64,000 nucleotides of DNA from Muricomes intestini (GTDB lineage Bacteria > Bacillota > Clostridia > Lachnospirales > Lachnospiraceae). The position numbers were made by a program, and so were the translations under genes. Below the pieces are notes generated by a model. That model did not search any database. It worked only from the letters and a program-made list of their open reading frames with translations, and was not told where the DNA came from. This document shows positions 26,297 to 35,270 of the stretch, piece by piece. Where the stretch lies: positions 62,001-126,000 of the forward strand of contig NZ_SLZZ01000005.1 in NCBI RefSeq assembly GCF_004346165.1, written 5' to 3'. Within the stretch, counting starts at the first letter, position 1; every line of letters begins with the position of its first letter.

Positions 26297-26365
26297 ATGA
26301 TTTCAACATTAAGGAAACTGATTTATGAGCGTAAATATCCGAAAAAATTATTTGGGAGAGTATGA
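26297..26365 (+). pseudogene. Remnant of a second copy of the nucleotidyltransferase 3' end (22-codon open frame)
   Basis: ISTLRKLIYERKYPKKLFGRV resembles the last residues of the upstream protein (VSAVRKLIDEGVYPAKLFER), matching in RKLI, YP and KLF, and the DNA is similar too. An ATG and a G-rich stretch (GGGGGGACA) precede it. It is best read as a relic of a duplication. It could also be translated as a leader peptide, since a ribosome site is present. Confidence 0.6.
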
Positions 26366-26427
26366 TTTTCGGCAAAAATGAAAAGCAATGTTGATTTGCA
26401 GAAAGGACTAAAGATAAGGGTGAGTAT

Positions 26428-27981
26428 ATGAAAAAAAGGTGGTTGGCTGTTGGGGTGAGTGTTTGCCTGATTTTAGGGATGATTTCTACACAGGACGTAA
26501 AGGTTTCTGCGGTAGATGAGACAAGGACGGACTCGCAACAAGAGACAATAGTAGAGGAATCTGCTGGGGATACAGATAATGAAGTATCAGAAACAACAGA
26601 AATAGAAAATGAAGATGCCGAAAGCGGAGAGGACGAAAATGCAGAATCTGTAAGTGATGCTACGAAAAGCCAGGATACAACGGATACAGAGTCACAAAAC
26701 GGATTGTTAAAAAACAGTTGGAGTTATCAAGATGGGGAACTGATCACAAATCCAAAATTTCGCTCAAGATCGGTGCCAAATGCAAATGCGTGGCGGAAAA
26801 TCAACGGAGTTTATGTCAATAGTGTCGGTGAACCGATTAAAGGTGCCACAAAAAAGGGTATTGACGTTAGTTTTTACCAGGGAAAAATTGACTGGGCCAA
26901 GGTGAAGTCCGATGGAATTGATTTTGCAATCATTCAATGTGGTTATGGCGATAATGATTCGAGCCAGGATGATCCCCAGTGGAAATATAATGTATCTGAA
27001 TGTGAGCGGCTTGGCATTCCCTATGGTGTTTATCTGTATTCCTATGCGACAACGACAACGCAGGCAAAAAGTGAAGCAGCACATGTGCTGAGACTGCTCA
27101 ATGGTCATAATCCTTCTTATCCGGTTTATTTAGACATGGAAGAGGATAGAATCAAGTCTCTAAATCCAGCAACAAAGGGGCAGCTGGCGAAGACTTTCTG
27201 TGATACAGTATCGGCAGCAGGATACAAGGTGGGTATTTATGCGAATCTGGACTGGTGGGATAACGAGCTCACAGATTCAGTATTTAATAACAGCTCCTGG
27301 TCAAAATGGGTAGCGCAGTATAATACAACCTGCAAGTATAGCGGAACTTATGATCTTTGGCAGTGTACAAGTGAAGGCAGTGTAGCGGGAATAAATGGAG
27401 AAGTGGATTTAAATTTTTTGATGGGCAGTATGCTTCCCTTTGCTGATGTAAGAGCAACGGACTGGTATTATGATGCGGTTTTGTATGTGTATAATAATGG
27501 GATTATGACAGGATTGAATTCAACGAAGTTTGGACCGGCTACGAAAGTGAGCCGTGCGCATTTTGTAACAATGCTGTATCGTATGTCGGGCTCTCCAGCC
27601 ACAGCTTACTCTAGGGTTTTTCCAGATGTGGCGGCAAATCAGTTTTATACAAGTGCAGCACTGTGGGCTTCAGCGGCGGGAATAACAACAGGATATGACA
27701 ATGGATATTTTGGACCGGCAGATAATATAACCCGTGAACAGATGATGAGCATGTTATACAGATATGCAATCTATAAAGGATATGATGTTTCAGCCCGGGG
27801 AAACCTCAACCGATTTAGAGATGGTGGGCAGGTTAGTCCATTTGCTCTGACAGCAGCTCAGTGGTGTGTGGGAGCAGGAATTATTACCGGGAATGAGAAT
27901 GGAACGCTGGCACCTCAGGCCTACGCAGACCGTGCAGCCGGCGCTACGACTGTGATGCGCTATAAAACAACTATAAAATAG
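26428..27981 (+). CDS. GH25 lysozyme-type wall hydrolase with three SLH domains
   Basis: The 517-residue secreted protein has a signal peptide (residues 1 to about 28, KKRWLAVGVSVCLILGMIS), a Glu/Asp/Ser/Thr-rich linker (30-100), a GH25 muramidase domain (about 142-330) and SLH modules (335-517). GH25 catalytic acids are visible: Asp146 in GIDVSFYQG and Asp236/Glu238 in YLDMEED. The SLH motifs are variant: SRAHFVTMLYRM, TREQMMSMLYRY and DRAAGATTVMRY. It should cut the glycan of peptidoglycan while held to the wall polymer by its SLH domains. It is a lone transcription unit at the left edge of the polysaccharide region, paralleled by the SLH GH73 gene at the right edge. Confidence 0.93.
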   Translation: MKKRWLAVGVSVCLILGMISTQDVKVSAVDETRTDSQQETIVEESAGDTDNEVSETTEIENEDAESGEDENAESVSDATKSQDTTDTESQNGLLKNSWSYQDGELITNPKFRSRSVPNANAWRKINGVYVNSVGEPIKGATKKGIDVSFYQGKIDWAKVKSDGIDFAIIQCGYGDNDSSQDDPQWKYNVSECERLGIPYGVYLYSYATTTTQAKSEAAHVLRLLNGHNPSYPVYLDMEEDRIKSLNPATKGQLAKTFCDTVSAAGYKVGIYANLDWWDNELTDSVFNNSSWSKWVAQYNTTCKYSGTYDLWQCTSEGSVAGINGEVDLNFLMGSMLPFADVRATDWYYDAVLYVYNNGIMTGLNSTKFGPATKVSRAHFVTMLYRMSGSPATAYSRVFPDVAANQFYTSAALWASAAGITTGYDNGYFGPADNITREQMMSMLYRYAIYKGYDVSARGNLNRFRDGGQVSPFALTAAQWCVGAGIITGNENGTLAPQAYADRAAGATTVMRYKTTIK

Positions 27982-28002
27982 ACAATATACAGATACGAAT
28001 CT

Positions 28003-28042
28003 AACGGAGATTAAAAAAATTCAACGGAGATTAAAAAAATTC
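28003..28042 (+). repeat. Two exact tandem copies of a 20-bp unit upstream of a promoter
   Basis: AACGGAGATTAAAAAAATTC occurs twice in direct succession, ending six bases before the -35 of the next promoter. The phase is about two helical turns, so a protein-binding role or an A-tract bend is possible. Confidence 0.6.
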
Positions 28043-28047
28043 AGCGG

Positions 28048-28076
28048 TTGCTAGACTGTGCAAATAGTGTTATACT
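28048..28076 (+). promoter_or_regulatory. Promoter for the cytidylyltransferase-LicD operon
   Basis: TTGCTA (28048-28053) and TATACT (28071-28076) are separated by exactly 17 bp. The same two hexamers with the same spacing precede rfbB. Confidence 0.65.
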
Positions 28077-28122
28077 TTATGAACGTGAAAGATACGTTTC
28101 AAAGCATGAAGGAGAAAACCTG

Positions 28123-28839
28123 ATGAATTATGCAGTAATATTTGCTGGGGGAACCGGTACGAGGATGAACACGAAAACCCGGCCAAAGCAGTTTCTCACA
28201 TTGCATGGGAAGGAAATTATAATATATACACTTGAGCACTTTGAAAATCATCCGGGGATAGAGGGGATTTCGGTTGTATGCATTGCAGAATGGATAGATT
28301 ATCTGAAAAAGCTATTGGAGAAATATCATATACAGAAGGTAAAGTGGATATCACCGGGGGGCGGTACAGGTCAGGAGTCTATTTTTAACGGACTTAATGC
28401 TATGCGGGGTGATATTGATAAGGACTCTATTGTTCTAATTCATGACGGTGTCCGTCCTCTGATTGATGAAAAACTTATTACCGACAATATCAAAATGGTG
28501 CAAGAGAAGGGTTGTGCTGTTACGGTTGTTCCTGCGATAGAGACCGTGATGCTGGTAGATGATAAAGGAGAGATTGTTGAGAGTGTTGACCGGAATAAAT
28601 GCCGGGTGGTGCGGGCTCCCCAGAGCTTTATCTATCAGGAGCTGATGAACGCACATGACAGGGCAAGAGAAAAAGGCATCATTAACATGATTGATTCTGC
28701 CACTATGATGTCGGAAGCCGGGCATACATTATATCCTGTAGTTGGGAGACCCGACAATATAAAGATAACGACTCCTTCTGATTTTTATACCTTCCGGGCA
28801 ATTGTGGAGGCAGAGGAAAACTCACAGATTTTTGGTTAA
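28123..28839 (+). CDS. IspD/TarI-family cytidylyltransferase
   Basis: The protein is 238 residues from the ATG at 28123, preceded by AAGGAG. It has the CDP-sugar/polyol nucleotidyltransferase fold: AVIFAGGTGTRMNTKTRPKQFL at the N terminus with the catalytic Arg and Lys, LIHDGVRPLI, and the C-terminal DNIKITTPSDFYTFRAIV. IspD makes CDP-methylerythritol for isoprenoids, and TarI makes CDP-ribitol for wall polymers. The neighbours (LicD-type, epimerase, glycosyltransferase, flippase) favour the wall role, although no tarJ-like reductase could be recognised nearby. The upstream open frame to 28048 is not used. Confidence 0.88.
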   Translation: MNYAVIFAGGTGTRMNTKTRPKQFLTLHGKEIIIYTLEHFENHPGIEGISVVCIAEWIDYLKKLLEKYHIQKVKWISPGGGTGQESIFNGLNAMRGDIDKDSIVLIHDGVRPLIDEKLITDNIKMVQEKGCAVTVVPAIETVMLVDDKGEIVESVDRNKCRVVRAPQSFIYQELMNAHDRAREKGIINMIDSATMMSEAGHTLYPVVGRPDNIKITTPSDFYTFRAIVEAEENSQIFG

Positions 28840-28857
28840 AGATGAAAGTTGGAAATT

Positions 28858-29709
28858 ATGGAAGAGTTTTATGACAAAGAAACACTGGAAAAGGTACAAA
28901 AAACACAGGCGGACATCCTTAAGGATGTCCTTGCTTTGTGTGATAGGCACAAAATAGATATTTTTATTATTTTTGGAAGCGCCCTGGGTGTTGTGCGCCA
29001 TCAGGGTTTTATTCCCTGGGATGATGATATTGATATTGGTATATTCAGAGAAGACTTGCCCCGCTTTAAAAGAGCAGCTGAGGAAGACCTGGGGAACAGG
29101 TATGAGTTTCTCACCTGTGAAACAAATAAAAATTATGCGTGCACAGTAACACATTTTCAGAAAAAAGGAACAAAGTTTATTTCGAGAGATGTGAAAGATT
29201 GTAAATATACGCCGGGAATTAATATTGATATTTTTGTATATGACCATCTTGCAGATGGCTGTATAGCAAGAAAATACCAATATTTTATGACGTGGTTTCT
29301 GGGCCGCTTGCTATATCTCAGCGGAAAAGGGACTCCGTTTATACCTTATACAGGTGTGAAGAAAAAAGCAGCAGAGTTGATTTGTAATCTGGTACGATGG
29401 GGGCTTAGAGTCCTGCATATCACTCCGATAAAGGTATATCGGAGATTTCAAAAGGTTTCACAGAGGTACAATCTCAGACGGACAGAATATTATGCCGCTT
29501 TTGAAACGCCTAAGCCATGGGCCAACGCTATGAGAAAGAGTGATGCATATCCGCTGCAGGATATGCCTTTTATGGATTTTACAGTAAAGATACCTAAAAA
29601 TACTGATCAGCTGTTGACTACGATTTTTGGAGACTACATGCAGCTACCTCCAAAAGATAAGCGTATCAATCACAGACCATATTTGATTGATTTTGGGGAC
29701 GAACGGTAA
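28858..29709 (+). CDS. LicD-family phosphotransferase
   Basis: The protein is 283 residues from the ATG at 28858 (a TTG three codons upstream is an alternative). It carries the LicD signature GSALGVVRHQGFIPWDDDIDIGIF with the conserved Asp triplet, then a long basic C-terminal half (VKIPKNTDQLLTTIFGDYMQLPP). LicD proteins attach phosphocholine or related phospho-alcohols to cell-surface polymers; the donor is usually a CDP-activated compound, and the neighbouring cytidylyltransferase could provide it. It begins 18 bases after that gene and probably shares its promoter. Confidence 0.93.
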   Translation: MEEFYDKETLEKVQKTQADILKDVLALCDRHKIDIFIIFGSALGVVRHQGFIPWDDDIDIGIFREDLPRFKRAAEEDLGNRYEFLTCETNKNYACTVTHFQKKGTKFISRDVKDCKYTPGINIDIFVYDHLADGCIARKYQYFMTWFLGRLLYLSGKGTPFIPYTGVKKKAAELICNLVRWGLRVLHITPIKVYRRFQKVSQRYNLRRTEYYAAFETPKPWANAMRKSDAYPLQDMPFMDFTVKIPKNTDQLLTTIFGDYMQLPPKDKRINHRPYLIDFGDER

Positions 29710-29745
29710 TCAGATTATAATCCTATTATGACGAGGAGCAATAGT

Positions 29746-30831
29746 ATGACAGAAAGAACAACTTTGGATAAAAAATCTCCCAAAAAGTCCAAGCAGCAGG
29801 AGGACATAGAACTCATTGCCGGCGATAACAGTCTTGACTTTGAAATGTATCGTAATACTACTGTATTTGTTACGGGAGCAACCGGATTAATCGGTTCGTC
29901 AATTATAAAAAGCCTTTTATACAGTAATCAGAAAAATAGCTTGGGTATGCATCTGATTGCAGCTGTGAGAAGCACAAATAAAGCTGAAAGAATATATGGA
30001 AAGTTGCTGGAGAGATCTGACTTAGAGCTATACATCGGTGACGTGACAGAACCAATGGTTTACAAGGGAAGTATAGAATATATTTTTCATACTGCCAGTG
30101 TTACTGCGTCCAAGACTATGGTGGAACACCCGGTTGGCACTATAGAAACAGCTTATCAGGGAACTCACAATGTGCTGGAGCTTGCCAGAGAAAAACAGGC
30201 CAGGGGGCTGGTATATGTGTCTTCCATGGAGGTATATGGAAGACCGGATTCAGAATTTGAATATGTAACGGAAAAGGATCTGGGATATATAGATATCAGC
30301 AGCGTGAGAAGCAGTTATTCAGAAGGGAAACGGATTTGTGAATGCCTGTGCTCGGGGTATGTCTCAGAATACAATGTACCAGTGAAAATTGCCAGACTGG
30401 CTCAGACCTTTGGCGCAGGGATTCTGCCAAATGATAACCGGGTATATGTACAGTTTGCCAAAAGCGCAATTTATGGTGAAGATATTGTGCTACACACGGA
30501 GGGAACCTCAGAAGGAAACTACTGTTACATAAGAGATGTTGTAAAAGCACTGCTTCTTTTGGGGTATAAGGGTGAAAAAGGTGAAGCGTATAATATTGTA
30601 AATGAAAGTACCCATATGCAGATACGGGAGATGGCCAAATTAGTAGCAGAAAAAATTAGTGGGGGAAAGATCCAAGTCAGATTTGAGATACCAGAATCTA
30701 CTCAGGCATTTGGTTATGCACCGATAGTAAAAATGAAACTAAGCAGCGCCAAAATGAGAGGCCTGGGCTGGGAACCTGAAGTGGATTTGCAGCAGATGTA
30801 CGAGCGGATGATCTGCGATATGATGCGGTAG
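29746..30831 (+). CDS. NAD-dependent epimerase/dehydratase
   Basis: The extended-SDR protein is 361 residues from the ATG at 29746 behind GAGGAG. It has the Rossmann loop GATGLIGSSII, then SSMEVYG, the active-site tyrosine and lysine in SYSEGKRICE, and a C-terminal sugar-binding part with RDVVKALLLLG. It has an unusually long charged start (residues 1-35) ahead of the fold. It probably modifies a nucleotide-activated sugar or polyol for the polymer built by the adjacent LicD and cytidylyltransferase products. The substrate is not visible. Confidence 0.9.
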   Translation: MTERTTLDKKSPKKSKQQEDIELIAGDNSLDFEMYRNTTVFVTGATGLIGSSIIKSLLYSNQKNSLGMHLIAAVRSTNKAERIYGKLLERSDLELYIGDVTEPMVYKGSIEYIFHTASVTASKTMVEHPVGTIETAYQGTHNVLELAREKQARGLVYVSSMEVYGRPDSEFEYVTEKDLGYIDISSVRSSYSEGKRICECLCSGYVSEYNVPVKIARLAQTFGAGILPNDNRVYVQFAKSAIYGEDIVLHTEGTSEGNYCYIRDVVKALLLLGYKGEKGEAYNIVNESTHMQIREMAKLVAEKISGGKIQVRFEIPESTQAFGYAPIVKMKLSSAKMRGLGWEPEVDLQQMYERMICDMMR

Positions 30832-30861
30832 ACTGTTTGAAATGTTTGGATAGGAGACAGT

Positions 30862-31884
30862 ATGGATTCGATAAAAATGAGTATAATAGTTCCCGTATAT
30901 AATGCGGGCATTTATTTTGAAGAGTGTATCTGCAGCATTTTAAGTCAGACGTATACAAATTATGAGCTTATTTTAGTTGATGATGGGTCCGATGATGGTT
31001 CAAGAGAAAAATGCTTTTCTTATGCTGAAAAGAATAATAGAGTTAAGGTATTTCTCCAAAATCGTAAAGGCGTATCAGCTGCTAGAAATAAAGGGATAAG
31101 TAATGCTGTGGGTGATTATCTAATGTTTATGGATAATGATGATTTTTATAAGAGCAATAACGTATTTTCCAATATAGTTAACTGTTTATCTCAAACCCAA
31201 CCAGATGTAATTATGTTTAGAAGAACTGATTTTTGGGAAAATGGGGAAAATGTAGAAACAACTACCTCAATAGATAGAAGTATAATAAATACTTCTTCAA
31301 AAGCTAAAGCCTTAAAATACTGTATTAAAACAGATATTTTAACCCGTGCAGTATGGACAAAGGCAATAAAACGGCAATTAGTAATTGACCACAATATTTT
31401 TTTCCCAGAGGGTAAACGCAATGAGGACACCTATTTTACAGGTGAACTTATACGATACGCTAGTACTTTTGATTGGTGCGATTTGGCTACATATATGTAC
31501 AGAAAAGGCACGGGGAAATCACAGTCTGATCAAAAGGTGTCTTATCAGATAGCAAAAGATTTAAAGGATGTATGTGTTGATTTTATAGAGACCGTTAAGA
31601 AATCGAATGATTCAGAAGAGCTAAAAGAAGTATATTATTCATATATTGCCTATCCCTATGCTGTTCTAATGATGTTTACCGGAGGGATAAAAGATAGTAG
31701 GATCAAGAAGGATATTCAAGATATAAAAAAATATGCTTTTGTGTTGAATTATGATACGAACCCTTATATGAAAAAAATTAAAAAATTTTATAAATTATTA
31801 GGGTTTTCATTTACTATTAAAGCTTTAAATCTATACAATTTTATAAGGCACTGTAATTACTTATTTAGGAGAAATCATTCATGA
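30862..31884 (+). CDS. GT2-family glycosyltransferase
   Basis: The 340-residue protein starts with SIIVPVYNAGIYFEECICSIL, then DDGSDDGS and the DxD-type FMDNDD at about residues 92-97, the classic GT-A fold, followed by a long C-terminal region ending in a hydrophobic/basic segment. The base composition is clearly more AT-rich than in the upstream half of the window. Its stop overlaps the start of the flippase (ATGA). It probably adds one sugar to the lipid-linked repeat. RBS AGGAGA precedes the ATG. Confidence 0.93.
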   Translation: MDSIKMSIIVPVYNAGIYFEECICSILSQTYTNYELILVDDGSDDGSREKCFSYAEKNNRVKVFLQNRKGVSAARNKGISNAVGDYLMFMDNDDFYKSNNVFSNIVNCLSQTQPDVIMFRRTDFWENGENVETTTSIDRSIINTSSKAKALKYCIKTDILTRAVWTKAIKRQLVIDHNIFFPEGKRNEDTYFTGELIRYASTFDWCDLATYMYRKGTGKSQSDQKVSYQIAKDLKDVCVDFIETVKKSNDSEELKEVYYSYIAYPYAVLMMFTGGIKDSRIKKDIQDIKKYAFVLNYDTNPYMKKIKKFYKLLGFSFTIKALNLYNFIRHCNYLFRRNHS

Positions 31885-33101
31885 AGAAAAAGATGTTTAT
31901 CTGGAATATGTTTGGAAGCTTATGTAATGCTTTTTCTTCCATGCTGCTTTTGATTGTTGTTAACAGAGCGACGACCCCTTATAATGGCGGTATATTTTCA
32001 TTAGGGTTTGCTACTGCACAGATGATGACAACATTAGGAACGCTGGAAGTTAGGAACTATCAAGCTACAGATGTTAAAGAAGAATTTAGCTTTAATGATT
32101 ATTATTCTTTTAGAATAAGTACATGTGCATTTATGCTTTTTTGCAGCATTTGTTACGTATTTGCCAATGGCTATACTGCGGAAAAGATGATAATTACCAT
32201 TTTATTATGCTTATATAAAATGGTAGAAGCTTTTTCAGATGTATTTGAAGGATTATATCAACAGAAAAACAGAATTGACTTGTCAGGAAAGGCAGCGGTT
32301 TACAGAATTGTTATAGCCACCTCCATTTTTGTAGTAGTAATTGTGTTGACGAAAAACCTTGTACTTTCCACGTTAATAATGTTCATTTCAGCGCTGACAG
32401 TTGCAGCTGTTTATAATAAATATACCACAGAAAAAAATTGGTTTAAATTTAAAATGACATTTGAACCTTCTAAATGGAAAGGTCTGGGAATTCAGTGTAT
32501 ACCTTTGGCAATAGGGGCTTTTCTTGCACTTTATGTGGGAAATGCTCCTAAATATGCCGTGGATGCCTATTTGGGACCGGAGACACAAAACGTTTTTTCT
32601 ATTATATTTATGCCAGCTTTTGTAATAAATCTTTTTAGCTTGTTTGTTTTCAGGCCTATGCTGACAAGCATGGCTATCAGCTGGAATGAAAAAAAGATTT
32701 ATTCTTTTTTGAAAATCTTAGGTAAGGCACTGGTTTGGGCGTTAGTTGTATTGGCATTAGGTCTGGGTGCGGCATATTTATTAGGAATACCAATCTTATC
32801 GGTTATATATGGCATTGACTTAACGCCATATAAACTCCATTTAATGCTTATTATGCTGGGAGGCGGGGCAAATGCTATTGTCACGATTCTACGTTTCACC
32901 CTGACGGTTGTCAGGAAACAATTAATGTCTATGTGGGGATATGTTATTGCATTTGTAGTTACAATTATTTTTTGTCCAATGTTGGTTAAAAAATATTCTT
33001 TAATGGGGGCGTGCTATTCCTATATTGTTTCTATGACTATAATGGGACTTGTTTTTTTAATCATTTTGGCTACGACAATCATGAGAGTACGCAAAGACTA
33101 A
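31881..33101 (+). CDS. Oligosaccharide flippase-like membrane protein
   Basis: The 406-residue protein has about 12 membrane helices (for example FGSLCNAFSSMLLLIVVN and LILATTIM at the end). It resembles the Wzx/MATE-like superfamily of polysaccharide transporters that flip undecaprenyl-linked units, though no strong signature residue exists. Its ATGA overlap with the preceding glycosyltransferase suggests coupling. It is AT-rich like its neighbour, a sign that this pair may have a different history from the housekeeping genes. Confidence 0.82.
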   Translation: MKKKMFIWNMFGSLCNAFSSMLLLIVVNRATTPYNGGIFSLGFATAQMMTTLGTLEVRNYQATDVKEEFSFNDYYSFRISTCAFMLFCSICYVFANGYTAEKMIITILLCLYKMVEAFSDVFEGLYQQKNRIDLSGKAAVYRIVIATSIFVVVIVLTKNLVLSTLIMFISALTVAAVYNKYTTEKNWFKFKMTFEPSKWKGLGIQCIPLAIGAFLALYVGNAPKYAVDAYLGPETQNVFSIIFMPAFVINLFSLFVFRPMLTSMAISWNEKKIYSFLKILGKALVWALVVLALGLGAAYLLGIPILSVIYGIDLTPYKLHLMLIMLGGGANAIVTILRFTLTVVRKQLMSMWGYVIAFVVTIIFCPMLVKKYSLMGACYSYIVSMTIMGLVFLIILATTIMRVRKD

Positions 33102-33189
33102 ACACTTTGATATTTTCAAATTATTAAAAGCTCTTTAGTTTTCAAGATAGCTATGAAACGAAAAGGGTGGAAAAAATGTCGAAAAAGTG

Positions 33190-33207
33190 TTAATATAGCC
33201 ATATTAA
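33190..33207 (+). other. Small intergenic hairpin before the LtaS-type gene
   Basis: TTAATAT-AGCC-ATATTAA forms a seven-pair stem in the 138-bp gap after the flippase. There is no T-run. Confidence 0.3.
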
Positions 33208-33239
33208 AAGATAAATAAATATATTGAAGGCAGGATAAA

Positions 33240-35228
33240 ATGGTGATGGGATACTTGGGCAAATGCGTGGATAAGATAAAGGATTTGTATAAAAAATATA
33301 TAGTTTTGGATAAGAAATGGGGAGTTGTTTCCGGGTGCCTGTTTCTTTTATTTTTGATATTTTGGAAATCCCTTCCAAGGAACTTTCCTACATTTAAGGG
33401 AGATACAATGATTATGTTCCTTCTGGATTGTTTTTTATGTGTGACATTATTTGCAAGAGTAAGGCTTTCAGAACACTATGACAGAGTGTTCTGCTGGCTG
33501 CTACTTATAATTGCCCCGGCGCTGTGTCTTATAAATACGGAGGAGGCAGTGGGAAACCAAATCCGAAAAATGACCTTTTTAATGGTAGTGCTGAATTATG
33601 CTCTTTATTTAATGGCTTTTCTTGTTCTGTATCTCCTGACAAACCGAGTACAGATTGCGGTTTGTCTTGGAATGAGTGTCTTTACAATTTATGCTCTGAC
33701 AAACAGTTTTATTACAGAATTCAGGGGGAATGGAATCCGCACGGCAGATATTTACGCATGGAAGACCGCGTTCAATGTGTCGGGAAGATATTCTCTTGTT
33801 TTTACACATCAGAGAGGGTATATTATTCTAGTTGCGTTTGCGGTAATACTTTTAGGGCTACGATGTGATTACCGGCAAAAAAATGTAAAAAGGAGAATCC
33901 AGACTGCGGCTGTAACTCTATGTTATCTGGTTCTCATGTATAGCATCTTCTGGGATAATGAATTCATGACAGAAAATGCAGTGAAACCCTATCTGTGGGA
34001 GTTAACTGAGAGCGCTAAAAATCACGGAGGAGTTCTTGAGTTTGCGGCAGGAATTCCGGGCTTGAAGGTGGAAAAGCCGATATCATATTCTTCTGCAAAA
34101 GCGCAGGAACTGAAACAAGAGGGGGCCAGTGAGGACAGTAGACTGAATGTTCATACGAAATTAAATGGGAAGAAACCGGATATTATAGTGATTATGAATG
34201 AAAGCTTTTCGGATTTGAGGCAGGTAGGCAATTTTGATACAGATACGGAATATCTGGATTACTTTAACAGCCTGCAGGATAATGTGATTCGGGGTTACAC
34301 CAGTGTACCTGTATTTGGAGGGTTAACTGCAAACACAGAATTTGAATTTATGACAGGATTTTCTAATGCATTCTTTCCTGCGGGGATTATGCCTTATCAA
34401 AATTATGTGAAAGATAATACCCCAAGTCTTCGGGAGCAACTTTTTTCACAGGGATACTATAGTATCTTTATGCATCCGATGAACTCAAATGGCTGGAATA
34501 GGAAAAATGTCTATCAGGCTTTGAAATTTGACGAGGCATATTATATTGAAGACTGGGAAAATCCGGAGATGCTGCGTGGCGCGGTGTCCGACAGCGGTGA
34601 TTATAAAGATGTGATTTCCAGATATGAAAAAGCAAAAAAAGAGAATGATAATGTATTTCTCTTCAATGTTACAATGCAGAATCATGGGGGCTATGTTGAT
34701 GGGTCATATGAGAGTACTGTGCATATCACAGATTTAGAGGGGAATTATCCTTTGACAGAGCAGTACCTGAGTTTAATACGGGAATCAGACAATGCTTTTA
34801 AAGAGCTGGTAACTTACTTTTCCCAAAAAGAAAATCCGGTACTTATCTGTATGTTCGGAGATCACCAGCCTTCTGTCGAAGATGAATTCTTCAATGAAAT
34901 TCAACAGGCTTCTGAAGATTCGGATATTGTAAAATTGGCAAAGAAATATCAGACCCCCTATATTCTTTACTCGAATTATGAGATGGAGGGACAACAAATT
35001 GATAATCTGAGTGTGAATTATTTGCAGGTGCTGCTCATGGAAGCGGCAGGACTTCCACTTAATGATTATCAGAAGTATCTGGAAAATTTGTATAAGATTT
35101 ATCCTGTGATCAACGTGAACGGGGTTATGGACAGAGAGGGGAAATGGCACAGTTGGGATGAAGCACAGAATTTCAAGGAAATTCAGGATTATTCTATTGT
35201 GCAGTACAAGGAATTGTTTGACAGATAG
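33240..35228 (+). CDS. LTA synthase-family sulfatase (phosphoglycerol or related transferase)
   Basis: The 662-residue protein has five membrane helices in the first 235 residues and an extracellular alkaline-phosphatase-fold domain. Glu321 in IMNESFSD, Thr363 in GGLTANTEFEFMTG, and the MFGDHQP near residue 540 line up with the metal ligands and nucleophile of LtaS. LtaS-type enzymes polymerise glycerol phosphate from phosphatidylglycerol, and relatives add phosphoglycerol to other glycans. An ATG two codons downstream is a possible alternative start. It stands by itself between the flippase and an acyltransferase relic. Confidence 0.92.
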   Translation: MVMGYLGKCVDKIKDLYKKYIVLDKKWGVVSGCLFLLFLIFWKSLPRNFPTFKGDTMIMFLLDCFLCVTLFARVRLSEHYDRVFCWLLLIIAPALCLINTEEAVGNQIRKMTFLMVVLNYALYLMAFLVLYLLTNRVQIAVCLGMSVFTIYALTNSFITEFRGNGIRTADIYAWKTAFNVSGRYSLVFTHQRGYIILVAFAVILLGLRCDYRQKNVKRRIQTAAVTLCYLVLMYSIFWDNEFMTENAVKPYLWELTESAKNHGGVLEFAAGIPGLKVEKPISYSSAKAQELKQEGASEDSRLNVHTKLNGKKPDIIVIMNESFSDLRQVGNFDTDTEYLDYFNSLQDNVIRGYTSVPVFGGLTANTEFEFMTGFSNAFFPAGIMPYQNYVKDNTPSLREQLFSQGYYSIFMHPMNSNGWNRKNVYQALKFDEAYYIEDWENPEMLRGAVSDSGDYKDVISRYEKAKKENDNVFLFNVTMQNHGGYVDGSYESTVHITDLEGNYPLTEQYLSLIRESDNAFKELVTYFSQKENPVLICMFGDHQPSVEDEFFNEIQQASEDSDIVKLAKKYQTPYILYSNYEMEGQQIDNLSVNYLQVLLMEAAGLPLNDYQKYLENLYKIYPVINVNGVMDREGKWHSWDEAQNFKEIQDYSIVQYKELFDR

Positions 35229-35270
35229 AAAAGGACAGAAAGAGGTTCGAAGGACAGATTTTTGAAAAGA

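Larger units (their letters stand above)
25977..26427. other. 451-bp AT-rich intergenic region before the SLH lysozyme gene
   Basis: It contains the terminator at 25985-26033, an AT-rich stretch, a probable promoter at 26195-26223, a small hairpin (CAGC at 26240, GCTG at 26252) followed by a T-rich run that might attenuate, and a short reading frame at 26297-26365 related to the 3' end of the upstream gene. No known riboswitch was recognised. Confidence 0.5.
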
